A stretch of DNA of 64,000 bases. It comes from Prevotella sp. (GTDB lineage: Bacteria > Bacteroidota > Bacteroidia > Bacteroidales > Bacteroidaceae). Shown one piece after another: positions 59,879 through 64,000 of the stretch. The DNA lies in contig JAFVFY010000082.1 in assembly GCA_017475265.1 (NCBI GenBank), positions 29,010-93,009 on the forward strand, given 5' to 3'. A program made the position numbers and the translations under genes. The notes under the pieces were generated by a model. It did no database searches. It was given only the letters and a program-made list of their open reading frames with translations, and was not told the origin of the DNA. Position 1 is the first letter of the stretch. Each line of letters begins with the position of its first letter.

Positions 59879-60760
59879 TTAAATCTTATACAGTTCTCCT
59901 GCCCTCATCCTCAGGAACCTGTTCACGGAGAGCAGTGTGCAAATCACCATGATGGAGAAGCTGAACACGAACACGGCCAGCGCCGTTATCGTCAGTTCCC
60001 ACCAGGTGACTATCTGCTCCACACGGGGCATCAGGGGATAGACGGCGTAGACTATCACGCTGAGCAGCACGCACGCCAGTACCGCCGATACCACGGCCAC
60101 GGCGATGGCCTGACGCAGGAATGGCTGACGGATGAACGACCACGACGCGCCCACCAGCTTCATCGTGTGGATGAGGAAACGGCGCGAGTAGACGCTAAGT
60201 TGTACAGAATTGTTAATCAGGGTGTAACAGATGAATATAAGCAGGGCTGCCAGAATAAGCAACGCCATGCTCACCGGTTCAAGCAGGTGATTCATGCCCT
60301 CCACCTCCTCCTTCGTATATGCCACGTCCACCACTCGGTTGTCACTGCGCAGGGTGTCAGCAATAGCCTCCAGTGAGTCGGTATTGGCATAATTGGCCAC
60401 AATCTTCACCGTCAGCTCCGACGAGAACGGGTTACCGCCAGCAAACTCCGAGGGGTCGATGCCCATCTCAGCCTTTGCCATCTGCAGGGCTGCCTCACGA
60501 CTAATATAGCTCACCTCGCGGGCATACGCCTTTCGTTCTATCAACTTTCCCAGAGCATTTCCGTCGTTGACGCTCACCGTGTCGCCCAAAATGACGCTAA
60601 TCTCCACATTCTCCTTAAGGCTGCGCTGAAGGTTGCGGGCGGTGAGCACCGAGAGAACCACAATACCAAGTAAAACCAGCACCATCGTGGTACTGATACA
60701 CAGGGTAACCAACTGAAGACCATGACGTCGTTTACTGTATGGTCGTCTCTTCTTTTTCAT
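59879..60760 (-). CDS. ftsX: Cell division protein FtsX-like permease
   Basis: FtsX is the membrane subunit of the FtsEX ABC-type complex that controls cell-wall hydrolases at the septum. The 293-aa protein has an N-terminal helix (LCISTTMVLVLLGIVVLSVL), an extracytoplasmic domain (VEISVILGDTVS to YTKEEVEGMNHLL) and three C-terminal helices. The cytoplasmic loop has VYSRRFLIHTMKLVGASWSFIRQPFLRQA, the FtsX signature. The partner ftsE is not in this window. It heads the operon toward uppP, truB, queA and folK and has a clear promoter at 60793-60824. Confidence 0.93.
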   Translation of the reverse strand: MKKKRRPYSKRRHGLQLVTLCISTTMVLVLLGIVVLSVLTARNLQRSLKENVEISVILGDTVSVNDGNALGKLIERKAYAREVSYISREAALQMAKAEMGIDPSEFAGGNPFSSELTVKIVANYANTDSLEAIADTLRSDNRVVDVAYTKEEVEGMNHLLEPVSMALLILAALLIFICYTLINNSVQLSVYSRRFLIHTMKLVGASWSFIRQPFLRQAIAVAVVSAVLACVLLSVIVYAVYPLMPRVEQIVTWWELTITALAVFVFSFSIMVICTLLSVNRFLRMRAGELYKI

Positions 60761-60792
60761 TCATTTTTGGGCACAATATACCAAAATCGCTG

Positions 60793-60824
60793 CAAAGGTA
60801 GCACTTTTATGTGAAACGACCAAA
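60793..60824 (-). promoter_or_regulatory. Promoter of the ftsX-folK operon
   Basis: On the minus strand TTTG, 20 nt, TACCTTTG, about 33 bases before the ftsX start codon. Confidence 0.85.
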
Positions 60825-60851
60825 ACTTTTAAGAACTTTTCAGTGTCCTTG

Positions 60852-60883
60852 TTTGGCAGTAATGGGAGAAATGATTATCTTTG
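60852..60883 (+). promoter_or_regulatory. Promoter of the AlbA_2 gene
   Basis: TTTG, 20 nt, TATCTTTG. It lies inside the longer possible reading frame that starts at 60811, which fixes the true start at 60901. Confidence 0.8.
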
Positions 60884-60900
60884 CGGCGTTGAGTACAAAT

Positions 60901-61527
60901 ATGGAAGACAAGCGCTATCTTCTGGGCCTCATTCGTGAGGGCGAGCACCAGCAGCAGGACTTCAAGTACCGTGTGTCGGATGCCTGCAAGCTGGCACGCT
61001 CGGTATCGGCCTTTGCCAATACCGACGGTGGACGGCTGCTCATTGGCGTGCGCGACGACGGCCATCTCTCTGGCGTGCGCTCTGAGGAGGAAATCTACAT
61101 GATGCACCAGGCGGCCTACCGCTATTGTCGTCCCGAGCCGAGCATCAGCTTCGACACCTATCACATTGACGGCCGCACCATTGTCGTATGCACTGTTCCC
61201 CCATCGCAGAAGCGGCCTGTCTGCGCCATCGATGAGGAGGGGAAGGCCATGGCGTACGTACGCATCGCCGACGAGAATATCCTTGCCACGCCCGTGCATA
61301 TCGCCCTTTGGCGCGAAGCCAGGAAGCCTGGTGGCACGATGATGACCTACGATGCAGACGTGCAACAGTTGCTCTCCTCCTTCGAGGAACGGCAGACGCT
61401 GCGCCAGGTGGTGCGCCTCTCCCGTCTTCCGCGGCCCAAGGTTGTCACTCTTTTGGCACGTCTAGTACATTTCGGCGTCGTCAGGTGCGAATATGTAGGT
61501 CAGCAGTTCCTCTTCAGCCTTTGCTAG
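60901..61527 (+). CDS. Schlafen/AlbA_2-domain putative DNA-binding or regulatory protein
   Basis: The AlbA_2 core is EGEHQQQDFKYRVSDACKLARSVSAFANTDGGRLLIGVRDDGHLSG, followed by RTIVVCTVPPSQKRPVCAID and AYVRIADENILA, typical of the Schlafen AlbA_2 family. The C-terminal 70 residues look like a winged helix (LLSSFEERQTLRQVVRLSRLPRPKVVTLLARLVHFGVV). Such proteins are usually annotated as transcriptional regulators or ATP-binding proteins; the function is unproven. The start at 60901 (MEDKRYLL) follows the promoter; the longer frame from 60811 does not. Its 3' end overlaps the convergent ribF gene by 14 bases. Confidence 0.82.
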   Translation: MEDKRYLLGLIREGEHQQQDFKYRVSDACKLARSVSAFANTDGGRLLIGVRDDGHLSGVRSEEEIYMMHQAAYRYCRPEPSISFDTYHIDGRTIVVCTVPPSQKRPVCAIDEEGKAMAYVRIADENILATPVHIALWREARKPGGTMMTYDADVQQLLSSFEERQTLRQVVRLSRLPRPKVVTLLARLVHFGVVRCEYVGQQFLFSLC

Positions 61528-62548
61528 CCAATATCTCCTCTGCCTTCAGCCGGTCTTCCGCCAGCTGCGAAGCCAGCGCCTCAGGGGAAGGGAAAAACAT
61601 CTCGTCACGCAAACGGGCAACAAAGGTAACGGTCAGTGGCTGGTCATAGATGTCTTGTGTAAAATCGAAGATGTGGGTCTCCAGCGTCTGTTGCTCTCCA
61701 TGGAAGGTGGGTCGCGTGCCAATGTTGGTCATCGCGTGGTGGCGCGTGCCGTTAGGGAGCAGGGCTTCCACGGCGTAGGCTCCACGGGCTGGGATAAGTT
61801 TCAGCGGTTCGTTGGAAACGAGGTTGGCAGTGGGGAAACCCAGGCCATGGCCTTTATGCTCGCCATGCACCACGTGTCCGCTGATGGAGTAATAGCGCCC
61901 CAGGCACTCTGCCGCACTCGAAACATCGCCTTCGGCCAGTAACTGGCGCACCACCGACGAACTGAAAGTCCTCATCGTCTCCTCCTCCTGTTTCGTAGGC
62001 AGCCCTATCTGCACAGCAGCTCTTTTCATTCTCAGTGGCGGTGCGCCAACAACTTCCATGTCCAGTTCCTGGCCATAACCCACGTAGTCGGCGAAGGACT
62101 CTCTGCGGTCGTGGCCGAAGCGGTGGTCATAGCCCGTGAGCAATAACCCCACATGAAGACGGTCACGCAACACGTCGGCCATGAATTGCCGCGCCGTGAG
62201 CGATGCCATCATGCTGTCGAAGCAGAGCACTACCACGGCGTCGATGCCCGTCTGAGCAAGCAACGCCACCCTCTCTTCGAGCGTGGTGAGCAGCTGCGGC
62301 TCCCATGGCACCGTAGGGACGCGACGTGTCACGTCCGTCCCACGTGTCGCAATCCCCGTCACTTGGCGCGGGTGGCGGTCGAAGGTGATGACCATGCTCT
62401 TCAGACCACGTGAAGAACATTCCTCGCGCAGCTGTCCCAACAGAAACTGATGACCACGGTGAACGCCATCGAAAAAGCCAATCGTCGCCCCATAACGGCC
62501 ATCGGGGACACACTCAGCGGGATAGTGATATATGTTCATGGGAATCAT
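61514..62548 (-). CDS. ribF: Bifunctional riboflavin kinase/FAD synthetase
   Basis: RibF phosphorylates riboflavin to FMN and adenylates it to FAD. The N-terminal FAD synthetase has the nucleotidyl-transferase motif GFFDGVHRGHQFLL, then TFDRHPRQV and LLTGYDHRFGHDR. The C-terminal kinase has GHGLGFPTANL, RGAYAVEAL, MTNIGTRPTFHG and LETHIFDFTQDIYDQ. The length of about 344 aa is usual. Possible starts are ATG 62548 and ATG 62539 (MNIYHYP); a GTG at 62554 would overlap the stop of the DUF3667 gene. It is downstream of and nearly touching that gene. Confidence 0.94.
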   Translation of the reverse strand: MIPMNIYHYPAECVPDGRYGATIGFFDGVHRGHQFLLGQLREECSSRGLKSMVITFDRHPRQVTGIATRGTDVTRRVPTVPWEPQLLTTLEERVALLAQTGIDAVVVLCFDSMMASLTARQFMADVLRDRLHVGLLLTGYDHRFGHDRRESFADYVGYGQELDMEVVGAPPLRMKRAAVQIGLPTKQEEETMRTFSSSVVRQLLAEGDVSSAAECLGRYYSISGHVVHGEHKGHGLGFPTANLVSNEPLKLIPARGAYAVEALLPNGTRHHAMTNIGTRPTFHGEQQTLETHIFDFTQDIYDQPLTVTFVARLRDEMFFPSPEALASQLAEDRLKAEEILASKG

Positions 62549-62550
62549 CG

Positions 62551-63375
62551 TCACCTAAAGAGGTCTATTGCCAAAACAAAGCACCTGATCGACAAGGCGA
62601 ACGCCAGGAATAGGACAATAATTCGCCAGGACGTGCCCCACCAGCCATAGCCGAACAGCTGCTTATAATCGATAAAGAGCAACAGCAGCACAACAACCAT
62701 CGAAAACCAACGCATCGCATCCTCTTCATCAAGGCCCGGCACTAACAGTAACATCAACATATTGATGAGTGATAACACCACCAGCAGCTGAGTGCTGATA
62801 TACACCTGGATGAAAAAGCCCTGCGGCAGCGTGTGACGGGGCAGCCGCGGCGCCCAGCGGAAGATGAGCCACGTGGGGACGATGAGGAATTGCAGCGCGA
62901 ACAGCACCGACCACTGCGGGTGTGCCGACAGCCAGTTCAGGAAGCTGTTCAGATAGTAGGCCACCCCCGTGGCGGTCGTCGTGTCCTCCAAGACCTCGGC
63001 CTCGAACATATCCGACGAGACGACAAGCGACAGCACATAAAGCAGCACATAGATGGCCACAAGCATCTTCACAGGCGGGAACGACACCTGTCGCCGCCCC
63101 ACGAGATAGTCGTGCATCAGATAGCCAGGACGCCAGAGCAGCTGCCACAGCGTGTAGGGCAGCGAACGAGAGCCCATACCCCACAGGTCCATTATACCTT
63201 CGCGTACACTGCGCCACGTCAGCTCGCCCGTGCCGCTCTTCTGTCCGCAGTAAGGGCAGAAGTTGCCAGTGAACGTCCTCCCACAGCAGTTGCAGTGCTG
63301 CGGCGTGCTCACCTTCAGCGCAAAGTCGGTGGGATGCTCCTGCCACTCACGGAATCTGGCAAAGCGGGCTTTCAT
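62551..63375 (-). CDS. DUF3667 family membrane protein with zinc ribbon
   Basis: A 274-aa protein. The N-terminus holds a zinc-ribbon-like set of cysteines (CNCCGRTFTGNFCPYCGQ), followed by SVREGIMDLWGMGSRSLPYTLWQLLWRPGYLMHDYLVGRR and PPVKMLVAIYVLLYVLSL, which define DUF3667. Four or five hydrophobic segments follow in the C-terminal half. The family is common in Bacteroidetes and of unknown function. It is just upstream of ribF, with adjoining stop and start, so the two are probably co-transcribed. The start is the ATG at 63375. No promoter was recognised in 63376-63450. Confidence 0.88.
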   Translation of the reverse strand: MKARFARFREWQEHPTDFALKVSTPQHCNCCGRTFTGNFCPYCGQKSGTGELTWRSVREGIMDLWGMGSRSLPYTLWQLLWRPGYLMHDYLVGRRQVSFPPVKMLVAIYVLLYVLSLVVSSDMFEAEVLEDTTTATGVAYYLNSFLNWLSAHPQWSVLFALQFLIVPTWLIFRWAPRLPRHTLPQGFFIQVYISTQLLVVLSLINMLMLLLVPGLDEEDAMRWFSMVVVLLLLFIDYKQLFGYGWWGTSWRIIVLFLAFALSIRCFVLAIDLFR

Positions 63376-63450
63376 ATTGCGAAAAAGAATAACCTTCTAT
63401 TCTAAAGTACGTTTATTTTCCTACTTTATTGTTTTTTTTTGTAAAAAAGT

Positions 63451-63481
63451 TTTGTCGTATTGCAAATTATTCATACCTTTG
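63451..63481 (+). promoter_or_regulatory. Promoter of the tRNA gene
   Basis: TTTG, 19 nt, TACCTTTG, ending 14 bases before the first base of the tRNA. Confidence 0.85.
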
Positions 63482-63495
63482 CAACCGCAAAAATC

Positions 63496-63569
63496 GGACT
63501 TGTAGCTCAGTTGGTTAGAGCAACAGACTCATAATCTGGAGGTCCCAGGTTCAAGCCCTGGCTGGTCCA
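63496..63569 (+). tRNA. tRNA with CAU anticodon (Met elongator or Ile2)
   Basis: A 74-nt cloverleaf. The acceptor arm is GGACTTG with CTGGTCC. The D arm has GCTCAGTTGGTTAGAGC. The anticodon loop is CTCATAA in the stem CAGA/TCTG, and the T arm is CCAGGTTCAAGCCCTGG. CAU can be elongator Met, or Ile2 if the wobble C is changed to lysidine; the sequence alone does not let me decide. The encoded 3' end has no CCA. Confidence 0.9.
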
Positions 63570-63580
63570 CACTGAAAATC

Positions 63581-63613
63581 AAGCACTTACAAGTTTCTTG
63601 CAAGTGCTTTTTC
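63581..63613 (+). terminator. Terminator behind the tRNA
   Basis: AAGCACTT and AAGTGCTT form an 8-bp stem around a 13-nt loop, followed by TTTTCTTTT. The region 63614-63784 behind it has no gene I can support. Confidence 0.8.
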
Positions 63614-63784
63614 TTTTGTCGGTGACCTTCAGGTGACCCTTTTAAATCAAAAGTGAGTTGTATCCACATTCTGAAATCAATTGTTATCTCAAGAGTATTC
63701 TTGAAAAGGAAAAGGTTACCAAAAATTGCATATAAATATAGTCGTTTACATCTTTTCAATATTAAATAATGTGTAAAATGCGCC

Positions 63785-64000
63785 CTATAATACCAGTTCC
63801 ATCAGTATATCGCAACGCTCGTAGGCATTTCCTGACAATGGAATTTCCTTGAATCCAAATTTACGGTATAGTGAAATGGAGGCCTCTAAATGGGTGTTGC
63901 CTTCAAGGAAAATACGTTTCACATGATGACGACGGGCATAATCAAGCAATGCCTCGCCAAGTTGGCGGCCAATACCTTTGCTTTGGGCATCAGGTGATAC
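63785..64000 (-). CDS. GNAT-family N-acetyltransferase (C-terminal part, runs off the right edge)
   Basis: Reading the minus strand from 64000 gives 71 residues with no stop until the TAG at 63785-63787. The acetyl-CoA-binding motif A is visible as SKGIGRQLGEALLDYARRH (Q/R-x-x-G-x-G/A type). Strand and helix VKRIFLEGNTHLEASISLYRKFGF follow, then the usual GNAT end (DILMELVL). The N-terminal half lies outside the window, so the substrate cannot be judged. It is absent from the supplied list of complete frames because it is cut by the edge. Confidence 0.85.
   Translation of the reverse strand, partial: VSPDAQSKGIGRQLGEALLDYARRHHVKRIFLEGNTHLEASISLYRKFGFKEIPLSGNAYERCDILMELVL

Noticed and set aside
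60811-60900. N-terminal extension of the AlbA_2 protein
   Set aside because: The promoter at 60852-60883 lies inside it, and the domain begins after 60901.
63529-63759. A 76-codon minus-strand frame overlapping the tRNA
   Set aside because: It is the reverse complement of the tRNA and its terminator; the DQPGLEPGTSRL ending is a well-known artefact of this kind.
63570-63784. Integration site of a mobile element behind the tRNA
   Set aside because: A short GGTGACC direct repeat (63621-63638) is present, but there is no integrase gene and no repeat of the tRNA 3' end in the window.

Overview
The window comes from a Bacteroidales bacterium, most likely Prevotella in the broad sense. The evidence is a SusC/SusD pair, BACON, fasciclin, DUF5689, DUF4827, DUF2851 and DUF3667 families, Bacteroidetes-type promoters (TTTG, about 20 nt, TAnnTTTG), and many secreted proteins ending in a Prevotella-style tail (DLQGRRL, then GIYI, then NGKKVIIK). 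No rRNA, CRISPR array, transposase or phage module was found. There is one tRNA.

Layout. 1-6666 (minus) is an operon for a fasciclin-domain lipoprotein, a SusC-type TonB receptor and a SusD-type lipoprotein cut by the window edge. 6883-29143 (minus) is a tandemly duplicated locus: a giant secreted protein of 3176 aa with a 354-aa partner, then a second giant of 3254 aa with a 352-aa partner and a 62-aa peptide. Both giants have near-superimposable promoters. 29351-31221 (minus) carries a thioesterase and a DUF2851 protein, joined by a striking pair of inverted repeats. 31366-38669 (plus) is a secreted lipase-like hydrolase followed by two surface proteins, the first split by a 1-nt frameshift. 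38840-45828 (minus) holds an MBG-repeat protein, an OmpA-type protein and a long coiled-coil lipoprotein. 46417-52104 (plus) is an operon of a TonB-receptor-like barrel, a DUF5689 lipoprotein and a lipoprotein with four OB-fold-like repeats. 52299-56262 (plus) has a BACON protein, a DUF4827 lipoprotein, glmM and an M16 peptidase. 56281-60760 (minus) is the housekeeping run ftsX, DUF3098, uppP, truB, queA, folK. 60901-64000 has a Schlafen/AlbA_2 protein, ribF, a DUF3667 protein, a tRNA with CAU anticodon and a partial GNAT acetyltransferase.

Most genes build or decorate the cell envelope. The SusC-type and TonB-receptor-like operons should bind and import ligands. The giants and their partners share a small module and the same C-terminal tail, so they probably act together outside the cell. 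GlmM and UppP feed peptidoglycan synthesis and FtsX works in division.

The most unusual aspect is repeated DNA. A 35-bp G-rich palindromic element (perfect 8-bp stem plus a G-quadruplex-type G tract) lies behind stop codons and, in frame, inside coding sequences: the SusC and SusD signal peptides, and related copies in GlmM and an M16 peptidase. A longer element does the same in a thioesterase. Separately, heptanucleotide arrays are translated inside the giants, their partners and FolK, and 22-, 21- and 9-bp arrays occupy intergenic DNA.
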